A stretch of 64,000 nucleotides of DNA. Source: JAJDTT01 sp022827025 (GTDB lineage Bacteria; Acidobacteriota; UBA6911; RPQK01; JAJDTT01). The notes beneath the pieces are model-generated. The model saw nothing but the letters and a program-made list of their open reading frames with translations. It ran no database searches and was not told where the DNA came from. The DNA lies in the NCBI GenBank assembly GCA_965203535.1, contig OZ241897.1, forward strand, positions 744,001 through 808,000. The letters are read 5' to 3'. Each line of letters starts with the position of its first letter. Within the stretch, counting starts at the first letter, position 1. A program made the position numbers and the translations under genes. Of the stretch, positions 9,256 to 17,502 are shown piece after piece.

Positions 9256-9339
9256 CCAAAACTGCTACCGAATGGGCCCTCCGGCGAGGAGGGGTTCCGG
9301 CGGTGGCTGGTTCCCATCGGAACTCTGAGGGTCCCCTCT

Positions 9340-10311
9340 TTAGCTGGAGGACATCCGGTAAGCCTGTTCGATGATCCTCTGACTGCGAAGGGCCAATTCC
9401 GGACGGGGATCCGGTTCTCGTCCCTCCTGCACGGCGCGGACGAACTCGCTCAGGGCCCCACGCATGCCGACAAGGGCGCGTTCGGCGATGGTTGACCGGC
9501 TCGAAAAGGAAACGTTTTCTTTCTCCTCGTCGGTGCCGCGCGACTTCCATCCCTTCCACGGCTGGACCTCAAGAGTGCCCTTATCGCCGAAAATTCGTAG
9601 TTCTCCTTCCATTCCGGGACCACCCGGACGCCAGGACAGGGCGATATGAACGGGAGCGCCATTCTCGAGGCGCAGGAAAAAGGCTGCCGTATCTTCCACA
9701 TTTCCCATACCTTGCGAATATCCGAAACAGGCGGACTCCAAACTGAGCTTTTGGCCGGTCAACCAGCTCACATGGTCGAGCAGATGTACACCGCTGGTCA
9801 GGCCCACTCCACCTCCGGCCTCTGCCCGCTTGAACATCCATGACGGCAGCGAACCGAACAACCCGACGTTTTCAAGCAACAGGTCATCGACGGCCAAGAC
9901 GTTTCCGATCAGTCCACCGGCGATCAACTCCCGGGCTTCCACGACCGGAGGCATGAAGCGATGGGTCATTTCGACCATCAGGACCAGGGACGCCCGTCTA
10001 GCCATCTCGCAAAGCTGTTCGCCGGCCTCAACCGTGAGGGCTAAAGGCTTTTCCACCAGCACATGTTTGCCTGCCTTCAGGGCAGCGGATGCAACGGGTT
10101 GGTGTGCTGAATGGGGTAGACAGACCGTGACGGCGTCGATAGTGGGATCGTCGAGCAGAGCTCGATAGTCGTCAAATGATTTGACGGTGCACTCCGCCCG
10201 TCTTTCAGGACTGGTCTCCGCGACACCCGCCAGGGAGGCGGATTCGATCTGTTCCAAGGCCCGGGCGTGTTGCTTGCCCGTATAGCCGTATCCGATGATG
10301 CCGAGCCTCAC
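9340..10311 (-). CDS. Gfo/Idh/MocA-family oxidoreductase
   Basis: A 323-residue cytoplasmic protein with an N-terminal Rossmann motif (MRLGIIGYGYTGKQHARAL) and the family EKP signature (HVLVEKPLALT) near residue 90. The C-terminal alpha/beta dimerisation domain (VGLTSGVHLLDHVSWLTGQ) includes the conserved histidine usually involved in catalysis. Members oxidise or reduce sugars, inositols and related polyols with NAD(P). It converges on the DUF4838 gene, so a role in handling a released sugar is plausible but inferred. Length is normal for the family. The 3' end lies about 80 bases from the end of the DUF4838 gene. Confidence 0.93.
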   Translation of the reverse strand: MRLGIIGYGYTGKQHARALEQIESASLAGVAETSPERRAECTVKSFDDYRALLDDPTIDAVTVCLPHSAHQPVASAALKAGKHVLVEKPLALTVEAGEQLCEMARRASLVLMVEMTHRFMPPVVEARELIAGGLIGNVLAVDDLLLENVGLFGSLPSWMFKRAEAGGGVGLTSGVHLLDHVSWLTGQKLSLESACFGYSQGMGNVEDTAAFFLRLENGAPVHIALSWRPGGPGMEGELRIFGDKGTLEVQPWKGWKSRGTDEEKENVSFSSRSTIAERALVGMRGALSEFVRAVQEGREPDPRPELALRSQRIIEQAYRMSSS

Positions 10312-10549
10312 AAGTCACAACCTCTTACAGTCCGTGGAAGAAGTCCCGCGAGCACCGAGACCGGGGCTGCGCCCGCCGGACAAGGTGCTCTGAGGGAGCA
10401 TACCGGGAAGTATGTGACCGAGGAGTAACGTAGGCCATCGGACCGTTACCATAATTCCTGTAAACATTTTTCAAAAAAGATTTACGCATTTGACGGCGAT
10501 GTCCTTTCCCCCATTCTTTACACCGGAACGAAATGGACGTCCTCGGCAC
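10312..10549. other. Unassigned 240-bp intergenic stretch
   Basis: No convincing gene. A minus-strand 74-codon frame exists (ending RCSRDFFHGL) but has no recognisable family and no good ribosome site. A 26-base imperfect palindrome at 10460-10485 (GTAAACATTTTTC against its mirror GTAAATCTTTTTTG) lies about 150 bases upstream of the oxidoreductase start and could be regulatory or terminator-like. Confidence 0.4.
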
Positions 10550-10650
10550 TTCGTGGCCGTGAACAGACGTTGCCGCCCCGGATCACCACCTGCCCACGCC
10601 CCCGGAGCCTGACATTTTCGACGGCCACTTTACTGCACTTCTCATGGCCA
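10550..10650 (-). repeat. Conserved ~100-bp element, copy 1 (probable IS end)
   Basis: Read on the minus strand, this stretch (GGCCATGAGAAGTGCAG, AAAGTGGCCGTCGAAAATGT, then GGGGCGTGGG, ending TTCACGGCCACGAA) closely matches 47711-47811 read on the plus strand. Both copies sit beside transposase remnants, which suggests the conserved terminus of an insertion sequence. The arrangement of AAGTGGCC/GGCCAC repeats is like IS21-type ends, but that family name is a guess. Confidence 0.6.
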
Positions 10651-11343
10651 CCAACAATCGGCTTCCCTGGCGCGCCAGCCGCCGGTCCGTCCGGTACCGG
10701 GCGGATTCACCCACTCCCGGCTGCTCGTCTTCTTTTTGCGCTTCCGGTCGAACCGAACCCACTCCTCCCGGGTCGGTGTCGGGACTCCCGAGCTTTTTGC
10801 CAGTCCTTTCACGAACGTCTCGTAGTTCTCCCCCGTGTCCCGGCGTACCAGAATGCGCAGCGCCGCGTTCGCCTCCAACGTCGTCGCGTCGGTCCCGATC
10901 GTCTTCCCCTGTACCAGTCCCGCTTGCGCCAACTGCTTCAGCACCCAGGTGAACACCTCGCCGTGCGTCTCGATGTCGATCCGTCGCCGGGCGCGCGACT
11001 CGGTCGAGTGATTCGGCGGCGTCTCCTCCGGATCCAAGTCCAGAAAAGCGCGCAGGCTCATTGAGTCCGCCACTCGTCAGGCGATGCCCCGTTCCGAGTT
11101 CAGTCCTTCGAAGTACCCCACCAACAGCATCCGGAAGTATCGTCCCGGACGCAGACTCGGTCGCCCGATCCTGTCAGCGTAAAACCGTGCGCACAGCGCT
11201 CCCACAAAGGCGTCAAAACCGGCTTTCTCCAGCACTTGGTTCAACCGCTCGTAAAAAGGATGCCCCGGACTCCGCGGCAGTTTCTGCGTCGCCACCCACA
11301 TCCCTCGCTGCCGTCCTCCGGACGGTTTCTTCCCCATAGCCAT
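10642..11343 (-). pseudogene. IS1182-like transposase fragment, truncated with internal stop
   Basis: The frame starts at 11343 (MAMGKKPSGGRQRGMWVATQ) and carries the N-terminal half of an IS1182/IS5-like DDE transposase (RPSLRPGRYFRMLLVGYFEG, RRRIDIETHGEVFTWVLKQL, GKTIGTDATTLEANAALR). A TGA at 11079-11077 interrupts the frame exactly where the family has tryptophan (NSERGIA-stop-RVADS), so it is a single TGG-to-TGA change. The same frame then continues to 10642. It ends soon after TSSREWVNP, where the ~100-bp conserved element begins, so the catalytic C-terminal half is missing. Not functional. Confidence 0.85.
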
Positions 11344-11550
11344 AGCGCCATTTTATGTCATAGGTCTGGCGTTGTTTCCCGGACTTTTGCCACGGGCTGC
11401 TAGCCGTGTCGACCCTCGGCCTGTATATGCCCGTTGCCAAGATAATCTCCCTAAATCGAGATCAGTGCAAGCTTTACGGCTTTCGACCGGCTGTCAAAAA
11501 CCCGGACTCGGTGCCTCAATTGTGATCCAACTCGCCAGCTTGCCCGTAGC

Positions 11551-12327
11551 ATGACCTTCTGTTATAAAGTGACGATGACTCAAGCCAAAGCCACGTTGAC
11601 TCAAGAAATGCGTTTCGAGGATCTCAGGATCGGCGAGCTTTCCTCGGATGCAAGCGGACCCTCTCAGATCATCGAGCATTTTAAGGCATTGATCGCAGAA
11701 GACAAACTTGGTGCCGGAACGCGGTTGCCGGCCGAACGCGATCTCGCTCGCAAGCTCGGCGTCAGCCGGCCCACTCTGCGTCAGGCTTTGAAAGCACTCC
11801 ATCTACTCAGGATTTTGGAGACCAGACCCCGTAGCGGCACCTTCATAACGACTAACGTCGCCGACATCATCAAAGAGCCGATTCATTTTGCAGTTCTGCT
11901 AAAGATCGCGTCCCACCGCGAGCTGATGGATACCAGGACCTTGTTCGAGGTGCATCTAGCCGGATTGGCGGCGGAAAAGGCGAACCAGGATGACCTCGAA
12001 GTCATGCAGGAGGCCCTGGCGGGGATGATAGGCAACATGGGCAAACCAGCCGCATGGTGTGAGTTCGAGATTCAATTGCACGAGGCTATAGCCCGAGCCG
12101 CCGGAAATAGGGTTATGTTTTCTATTATGGAAACCTTGTCCGAGCTCCTAGCCGAGCATCGGCGGCGGACCGTGGAGAGTTTGGTCGACTACCACGAGGA
12201 CTTTCGGATCCACTACCGGATTTTCGAGCGGGTGCAGAGAGGGGATAAAAGAGGCGCCGAGGATGCCATGAGAAAGCATTTCGAATACTTGGAGCGGCGC
12301 ACGCTTTCTGAGGCAAACCCTGCCTAG
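11551..12327 (+). CDS. GntR/FadR-type transcriptional regulator with FCD domain
   Basis: A 258-residue regulator. Residues 35-105 hold a winged helix-turn-helix (GAGTRLPAERDLARKLGVSR followed by PTLRQALKALHLLRILETRP). The remainder is an all-helical FCD ligand-binding domain with expected polar positions (LFEVHLAGLAA, FEIQLHEAIARAAGN, IHYRIFERVQRGD). Such proteins usually bind small acids or amino acids through a metal ion and repress nearby catabolic genes. The start is uncertain: ATG 11551, 11575 and 11608 are in frame and none has a strong ribosome site. It converges on the leftward hydantoinase/CocE cluster and is the only regulator there, so it is the best candidate for controlling it (inference). 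A palindrome at 14342-14361 is a possible operator. Confidence 0.9.
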   Translation: MTFCYKVTMTQAKATLTQEMRFEDLRIGELSSDASGPSQIIEHFKALIAEDKLGAGTRLPAERDLARKLGVSRPTLRQALKALHLLRILETRPRSGTFITTNVADIIKEPIHFAVLLKIASHRELMDTRTLFEVHLAGLAAEKANQDDLEVMQEALAGMIGNMGKPAAWCEFEIQLHEAIARAAGNRVMFSIMETLSELLAEHRRRTVESLVDYHEDFRIHYRIFERVQRGDKRGAEDAMRKHFEYLERRTLSEANPA

Positions 12328-12426
12328 AATATCCTCCTCTTGGACGCCGTCACTCCGGCCAAGAGTCGACGGTTCCCAGATCCAGCCTACTTTTCTGAAA
12401 CACCCATTTGCAATGGAAACCGGATC

Positions 12427-14271
12427 TCACTGCGTGCAAGGCTTGCTCCCGGCTGGAATTACGGGTAGCAGTAGGTGAGAGGGATACTCAGAGTCGTGAA
12501 AAACGGTCTGATTGGCAATCAACAACTCGTCGTCTCCACCGAATTTGCCGCCAGTGTTGGGATTGCGATTGTACTTGGGGAAGTTGCTGCTGGAAATCTC
12601 GAGGCGGATCCGGTGCCCTTTTAGAAAAGCATTGCTGGTTGACCACAAATCGATGTAGAAGTCATAGATCTGACCGGGAACCAGCAGATTCTGCTCCCGA
12701 AAAGTCTTCCAATAGCGCCCTCGGATGATTCCCTCCAAAAGGATCTGTGCATAGCCGTCGGGGCGGACATCGACCAGTTTCGCCGTGAAGTCTGTGTCGG
12801 TACGGTCCGTCGCAGCGAAAAGCCTGACCACGACAGGGCCGGTGACTTCAAGGTCTTCCTCGAGAGGCTGCGTCGTGTAGACCAGCACATCACTACGCAT
12901 TTCGATAGCGCGCTGGTTATAGGGGCCGACTCTGGGCGGATGCATGGCGATGTTACCACCTAAAGTGGGGACTGGATTTTCGGGATTGTAGATGAACGAG
13001 TCGCTGGGCTCATCCCCAGGTTCGAGCGTACTAAGGGTTCCATCTCCCAGCAGACTGTTGGCTCGACCTCCGCTGTGTAGATAATACTTCGTATACTGCG
13101 CTCGTTTGAGCGGCCACTCACATTCGTTGCGCCAGCGGTCCTGGCCCATAACATAAATATATACGGGAGGTTCTCCGTCAAAGCCGTTGTTCATTCCCTT
13201 GAGCCAATGATCGAACCAGCGCAACCTCCACTCCAGCCCGTTGGGTGCAGCCTGGTTGGGATAAGTCAATTCACCTTGTCGAGTTTGAAAGAGTCCGCCG
13301 TGGGTCCATGGACCCATCATGAGCTTGTGAGACGCTCTGATCCCTTCCGGACCATGGCTAACCATTCCCACAAAGTTGTTGATCGTCGCTTGGCTGACTT
13401 GATCGTACCAACCGGCAATATTGAACGTCGGAACTTTGACTTGGTCGTATTTTCCAGGGCCGTTCTTGCCTGGGGAGATGCGCTCACCGGGACCGACCCA
13501 ATAGTCGTCTCGCTCCGTGTGAGCCAACAGGTCGAACCAGAGTTGTGCGTTCTGGATTCCGGCATAGGCTGCCATGTCTTTCAACGGCAGATGCTTGTAC
13601 CATTTCTCCCAGTTCATCACCTCGGTGGGCAAGTTTGTCCTGCCGCCGCAACAGAACCACAGGAAGTCCAGGCTGTTCGACAGTTGAAAGGCCCCTGAGG
13701 GATAGACATTGTCGTAGTGATCGTCCGGGGAAACTTCGGGAATCAGGGCAGTCAAATTGGGATTTTGCTGGAGTGCACCGGACCATTGGATAAATCCCAA
13801 ATAGGAACCACCGAACATCCCAATTTTGCCGGTCGACCAAGGTTGTTGCGCCACCCAGCTTTGCATGAAATCGAGATCCTCGCCATCGGCAGGCCCATAA
13901 AGGTACGCCTGTCCCTGAGAGTCATACCGTCCCCGCAGGTCATAGGCCACAAAGGCATATCCGCGGCGCGCGAAGAAATCGGCGCTGCGAAGGTTTCTCT
14001 GAGATGTCTTGTCGTAGGGGGTAGCAATCAGGACGACGGGGAATTTCTCTCCGTCGATATCAGGACGCCAGATGGCAACATTAAGGTTGATGCCGTCCGG
14101 CAGAGTCACGTCCTGCAAACGAAACCTGATCTCAGGATACTCGACTTTGGAGAGTCGGTCTCGCCAGTCGTTTATTACCGCCTGGGCGAGCACAACCGTT
14201 GAAGTCAAGGCAAAAACTAGTGACGAAAACAAGCTTCCAGTCAACTTGGAAGAGAGAATTCTAACGACCAT
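12427..14271 (-). CDS. CocE/NonD-family exported hydrolase
   Basis: A 614-residue protein with a signal peptide (LFSSLVFALTSTVVLAQ). It has the X-Pro dipeptidyl-peptidase/CocE alpha/beta-hydrolase fold and a C-terminal jelly-roll domain (EDLEVTGPVVVRLFAATDRT, LDIC-type strands and RIRLEISSSNFP). The catalytic triad can be read: Ser156 in FGGSYLGF, Asp290 in IAGWYDQV and His324 in GPWTHGG. Family members cleave acyl esters or N-acylated amino-acid and peptide substrates. It is probably periplasmic. It follows HyuA-1 after about 95 bases containing a palindrome, so it may have its own promoter. A paralogue with the same triad is at 40292. Substrate unknown; a link to amide or peptide catabolism is suggested only by context. 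Confidence 0.92.
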   Translation of the reverse strand: MVVRILSSKLTGSLFSSLVFALTSTVVLAQAVINDWRDRLSKVEYPEIRFRLQDVTLPDGINLNVAIWRPDIDGEKFPVVLIATPYDKTSQRNLRSADFFARRGYAFVAYDLRGRYDSQGQAYLYGPADGEDLDFMQSWVAQQPWSTGKIGMFGGSYLGFIQWSGALQQNPNLTALIPEVSPDDHYDNVYPSGAFQLSNSLDFLWFCCGGRTNLPTEVMNWEKWYKHLPLKDMAAYAGIQNAQLWFDLLAHTERDDYWVGPGERISPGKNGPGKYDQVKVPTFNIAGWYDQVSQATINNFVGMVSHGPEGIRASHKLMMGPWTHGGLFQTRQGELTYPNQAAPNGLEWRLRWFDHWLKGMNNGFDGEPPVYIYVMGQDRWRNECEWPLKRAQYTKYYLHSGGRANSLLGDGTLSTLEPGDEPSDSFIYNPENPVPTLGGNIAMHPPRVGPYNQRAIEMRSDVLVYTTQPLEEDLEVTGPVVVRLFAATDRTDTDFTAKLVDVRPDGYAQILLEGIIRGRYWKTFREQNLLVPGQIYDFYIDLWSTSNAFLKGHRIRLEISSSNFPKYNRNPNTGGKFGGDDELLIANQTVFHDSEYPSHLLLPVIPAGSKPCTQ

Positions 14272-14341
14272 TAGGCCCCCCTTGAAGATATGAGAAAAAC
14301 GGTTCTTGGCGCCGATAATTCAAGTGAATGTTTATTGACGA

Positions 14342-14361
14342 TATGTACTAATTTATACATA
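14342..14361. promoter_or_regulatory. Candidate operator palindrome
   Basis: A 20-base imperfect palindrome, TATGTA-N2-AATT-N2-TACATA, lies in the AT-rich gap about 70 bases upstream of the CocE start and just after HyuA-1. Its symmetry and placement fit a dimeric regulator, perhaps the GntR/FCD protein at 11551. I found no second clear copy in the window. Confidence 0.35.
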
Positions 14362-14366
14362 AGTGT

Positions 14367-16451
14367 TCAGTTTTCCAACTCGACAATCAGGTTTCCATGC
14401 CGGTCCATCTCGGCACTCTGGCCTGGGAGAACTACAGCGGTCGAGTCACGGAGTTCAATAATCCCCGGGCCCTTCACCCTATTCCCGAACTCCAGCTCAT
14501 ACCCGTCGTAAATCGTCGTTTCCACTGAGCGTCCGCCGAAGAAAACCGGCCGAGTACCCTTGATGGCATGCTCTGCTTCCACACTCGCTCTTGCCTGTGC
14601 CGGCAAATCCACAGAGGGTAGGTTGCCGACTGCACTCACCCTCAAGTTCACCAGTTCGATGGGATCGTCCGGAGCATAGCCATATTTATTCGAGTAGAGT
14701 TCTCGAAAACTGTCCTCTATCCTTTTCAGATCCTCAAGTTGCAAATGGCCGTTCGGTACTGAAACGTCAAGTCCGTATCCCTGGCCGACAAACCTCATCT
14801 CCGCGTTTCGGAAAATGGTGACCCTTGAACTGGGCAGGCCGTCACGAGACATTTGAGAAAGCGCCTTGGTTTCCAGATCGGAAAAGAAGCCTGCCAGCGC
14901 GGCGGGATCAAGATCCACAAATTGGAGCAGGACCGTGCGGACGTAATCATGACGGAAATCCGCTATGACGCAACCCATGGCCGATCCGACACCGGCAACT
15001 GAAGGGATGAGAACCTGTCGTATATTCAGCTCCTGCGCCAGCATGGCGCCGTGCAGAGGGCCGCAACCCCCAAAGGCGAGCAAGGTAAAGTCCCTGGGAT
15101 CGTAGCCTCTTTCAATAGAAACCCGTCGCAAGACGCGAATCATGGTGGCGTTCACCACTTTGAGGATTCCTTCGGCCGCCAGTTCCAGGCTCAGGCCCAG
15201 AGGACGAGCGATCCGGTCGTAAATCGCCCGGCGTGCCGCTTCCACGGCCACTTCCATTTCCCCACCCAGGAAGAAGTCAGGATTCAACCGGCCGAGGACC
15301 AGATTGGCGTCGGTCACTGTGGGTTCCGATCCCCCTCGTCTGTAGCAGACAGGGCCCGGGTCGGCGCCCGCACTGTAAGGACCAACCTGAAGGGCTCCTC
15401 CTGCGTCGATCCACGCCAAGCTGCCCCCTCCAGCGCCCACGGTCTGGATATAGATAGTAGGCACGTAGATCGCGATCTGGCCTCCGACGACGTTTTTCTG
15501 AGCGTAGGTGAGCGCGCCCGCTCGCACCAGCGAGGCATCTGCACTGGTGCCGCCTACATCCAGGGCTATCAGGTTCTCGTGGCCGGCCTTCCGGCCGACC
15601 CAGTTTGCATAGAAAGCGCCTGCCGCGGGCCCCGAAAGCACCGTATGAATACTTTTTTCTCCAGCACTGCCGGCAGCCATCACGCCCCCGTTGGACTGCA
15701 TCACGTAGAGGTCCGAGCGCAGTCTCATCCGCCGCATCTCCTGCTGAAGCCGCTCAACATAATCAGTGACAATCGGCAATACATAGGCATTGACAACAGT
15801 CGTGACCGCCCTTTCATACTCCTTGATCTGAGGCAGAACCTCGGAAGACAGCGACACCTTCATGGCGGGGATTTCCTCTTCGGTAAGCTCCTTGACCCGC
15901 CGCTCATGATCCGGATTGGCATAGGAATGGAGAAGGCAGACCGCCAAGACGTCGATCTGGTTCAACTCGGCGATGCGGCGAAGCAGCTTTCGAGTGGAAC
16001 TCTCTTCCAACGGGATCTTTATATCCCCGTTGAAAAGTATGCGTTCGGCAACCTGGAAAGTCTGCTGCAAGGGCACGAGAGGCGAAGGATGTTGGGCAAA
16101 GTAGTCATACAGTTTGGGCCGGTCCTGGCGGACGATGTGCAGGATGTCCCGGAATCCCTCGGTGATCAACAGACCCACGCGTGCTCCCTTGCGTTCAAGG
16201 AGGGCATTGGTCGCTATCGTCGTGCCGTGAACAAGTAGCTTTACATCTTCAGGCTCGTGACGTGTCGCTCTCAGGACGCGTTTGACAGCCGCCACAACGG
16301 CTAACTCCGGTGAAGCCGGTACTGACGGAACTTTAGTGATGTGGGTCGATCCAGTCGTCTCGTCGAAAAGACACAAGTCCGTGAAGGTGCCTCCAACATC
16401 GACTCCGATCTTGACGCCCATGGCAACATTTTCCTGGCTGCCGCTCTGCAT
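14367..16451 (-). CDS. Hydantoinase/oxoprolinase A subunit (HyuA-1)
   Basis: About 694 residues of the ATP-dependent hydantoinase/5-oxoprolinase A family. The N-terminal phosphate-binding motif (KIGVDVGGTFTDLCLFDETT) and the second actin-fold motif (LIALDVGGTSADASLV) are intact, as is FGGCGPLHGAML. The family, with subunit B, opens cyclic amides such as 5-oxoproline, hydantoins or N-methylhydantoin at the expense of ATP, or carboxylates ketones in acetone carboxylase relatives. Starts at TTG 16469, ATG 16451 and ATG 16421 are in frame; ATG 16451 has GAGGGG ten bases upstream, while 16421 best matches the usual family N-terminus. It follows the ornithine-cyclodeaminase-like gene almost without a gap. 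Its partner HyuB-1 is two genes upstream. Exact substrate not determinable. Confidence 0.92.
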   Translation of the reverse strand: MQSGSQENVAMGVKIGVDVGGTFTDLCLFDETTGSTHITKVPSVPASPELAVVAAVKRVLRATRHEPEDVKLLVHGTTIATNALLERKGARVGLLITEGFRDILHIVRQDRPKLYDYFAQHPSPLVPLQQTFQVAERILFNGDIKIPLEESSTRKLLRRIAELNQIDVLAVCLLHSYANPDHERRVKELTEEEIPAMKVSLSSEVLPQIKEYERAVTTVVNAYVLPIVTDYVERLQQEMRRMRLRSDLYVMQSNGGVMAAGSAGEKSIHTVLSGPAAGAFYANWVGRKAGHENLIALDVGGTSADASLVRAGALTYAQKNVVGGQIAIYVPTIYIQTVGAGGGSLAWIDAGGALQVGPYSAGADPGPVCYRRGGSEPTVTDANLVLGRLNPDFFLGGEMEVAVEAARRAIYDRIARPLGLSLELAAEGILKVVNATMIRVLRRVSIERGYDPRDFTLLAFGGCGPLHGAMLAQELNIRQVLIPSVAGVGSAMGCVIADFRHDYVRTVLLQFVDLDPAALAGFFSDLETKALSQMSRDGLPSSRVTIFRNAEMRFVGQGYGLDVSVPNGHLQLEDLKRIEDSFRELYSNKYGYAPDDPIELVNLRVSAVGNLPSVDLPAQARASVEAEHAIKGTRPVFFGGRSVETTIYDGYELEFGNRVKGPGIIELRDSTAVVLPGQSAEMDRHGNLIVELEN

Positions 16452-16465
16452 TCTGCGATGACCCC

Positions 16466-17494
16466 TCAAGCGAAGAAGTTGAATCTCGAAACCTCGCCAG
16501 CCGCCGAGGCTCGCAGGTAAACATGGGAAGCGGCAACAATGTCCTCAAATGCCAAGCCCACACTCTTGAAGAGGATAATCTCGTCCCGGTGCTGCCGCCC
16601 TCGCGTGCGGTCCAGGATGACATGAGCCAAGTCCAATCCAATGTCATCTCTGCTGATGGAACCCTCTTCAATAGGGATCAAAAGGTCTCCCGCCTCCACG
16701 AGGCAAGACCGGCAGGAGTCGCACACGACCTTGGATCGCTTGACGGCAATCGTGTCAAGTTCCCGCTTATTGGGGGTGGCATTGCCGATAGCGAGGATTA
16801 GAGCTCCTTCTTGAACCCATCGCCCATCCAGCACTGGATCGTCCGAGTCGGTGCAGACCGCCAGAATCTCGGCTTGGCCGACCACCTCTTCGGCATTGTC
16901 GGCGACCTCGACAGGCGTCTCTACGAGGCGGTTCACAGAATTCAGGAATTCAGAGCTTTTGGCAGCTAGTGAAGGCGAGTAAACGACAACTTTACTGCAA
17001 TCCAGCTCTTCGACCAGAGCGTGAATATGGGCTAGAGATTGCACTCCGCTTCCAAGAACTCCAACCGTTTCTATGTTGTCTCGTGCCAGATAGCGGGCGG
17101 CCAGCCCGGATACTGCCGCCGTTCGATAAGCCGTTATCAGCGTGCTGTCCATAATCGCCAGTGGTACCCCCGCCTGGATATCCAACAGCACGATCAATCC
17201 CAAGATGGCGGGCAGATTATGGGAAACCGGATTCTGCCGGAAGTTCGTATTGACCTTAATCCCGAACGCTTCCAAGTCAGATACGGCACATGGCATGAAA
17301 GCGCCGTATCCGTGCCCTTCGCCGACCACAATCCTCAACCTCTGGGGCATGGCGACACCGCCGCGGTCAAAAGCTAGGAATGCTGCTTCCATTTGGTTGA
17401 TCATTTCCCCCATCGACAAACACTGTCTCACGTCTTCCTTGGATAAGAGCAGTGTCATCGTGGTATTTCGTTTTGCTTGTTTACTACCTTGCAT
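16466..17494 (-). CDS. Ornithine cyclodeaminase / mu-crystallin family protein
   Basis: A 342-residue cytoplasmic enzyme with a TAGGAG ribosome site five bases before its ATG. The Rossmann motif VGVLGSGVQSLAHIHAL lies near the middle, preceded by the family substrate-binding region (DSTLITAYRTAAVSGLAARY). Members include ornithine cyclodeaminase, alanine dehydrogenase and ketimine reductases, acting on amino or imino acids with NAD(P). It sits between HyuB-1 and HyuA-1, only eight bases after HyuB-1, which is unusual for a hydantoinase pair. This suggests that its substrate is the amino acid released by the hydantoinase, or an imine derived from it (inference). Confidence 0.92.
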   Translation of the reverse strand: MQGSKQAKRNTTMTLLLSKEDVRQCLSMGEMINQMEAAFLAFDRGGVAMPQRLRIVVGEGHGYGAFMPCAVSDLEAFGIKVNTNFRQNPVSHNLPAILGLIVLLDIQAGVPLAIMDSTLITAYRTAAVSGLAARYLARDNIETVGVLGSGVQSLAHIHALVEELDCSKVVVYSPSLAAKSSEFLNSVNRLVETPVEVADNAEEVVGQAEILAVCTDSDDPVLDGRWVQEGALILAIGNATPNKRELDTIAVKRSKVVCDSCRSCLVEAGDLLIPIEEGSISRDDIGLDLAHVILDRTRGRQHRDEIILFKSVGLAFEDIVAASHVYLRASAAGEVSRFNFFA

Positions 17495-17502
17495 CCCGAC
17501 TC

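Noticed and set aside
10325..10549. Small 74-codon gene upstream of the oxidoreductase
   Set aside because: No ribosome site, Arg/Ser-rich translation without a family, and located in IS-disturbed DNA.
10642..11343. UGA recoding, suggested by in-frame TGA codons in transposases and the EamA gene
   Set aside because: TGA serves as the normal terminator of many intact genes here (for example HyuA-2, HyuB-2 and the TPR gene at 50913), so TGA is a stop; the cases lie in obviously decayed elements.
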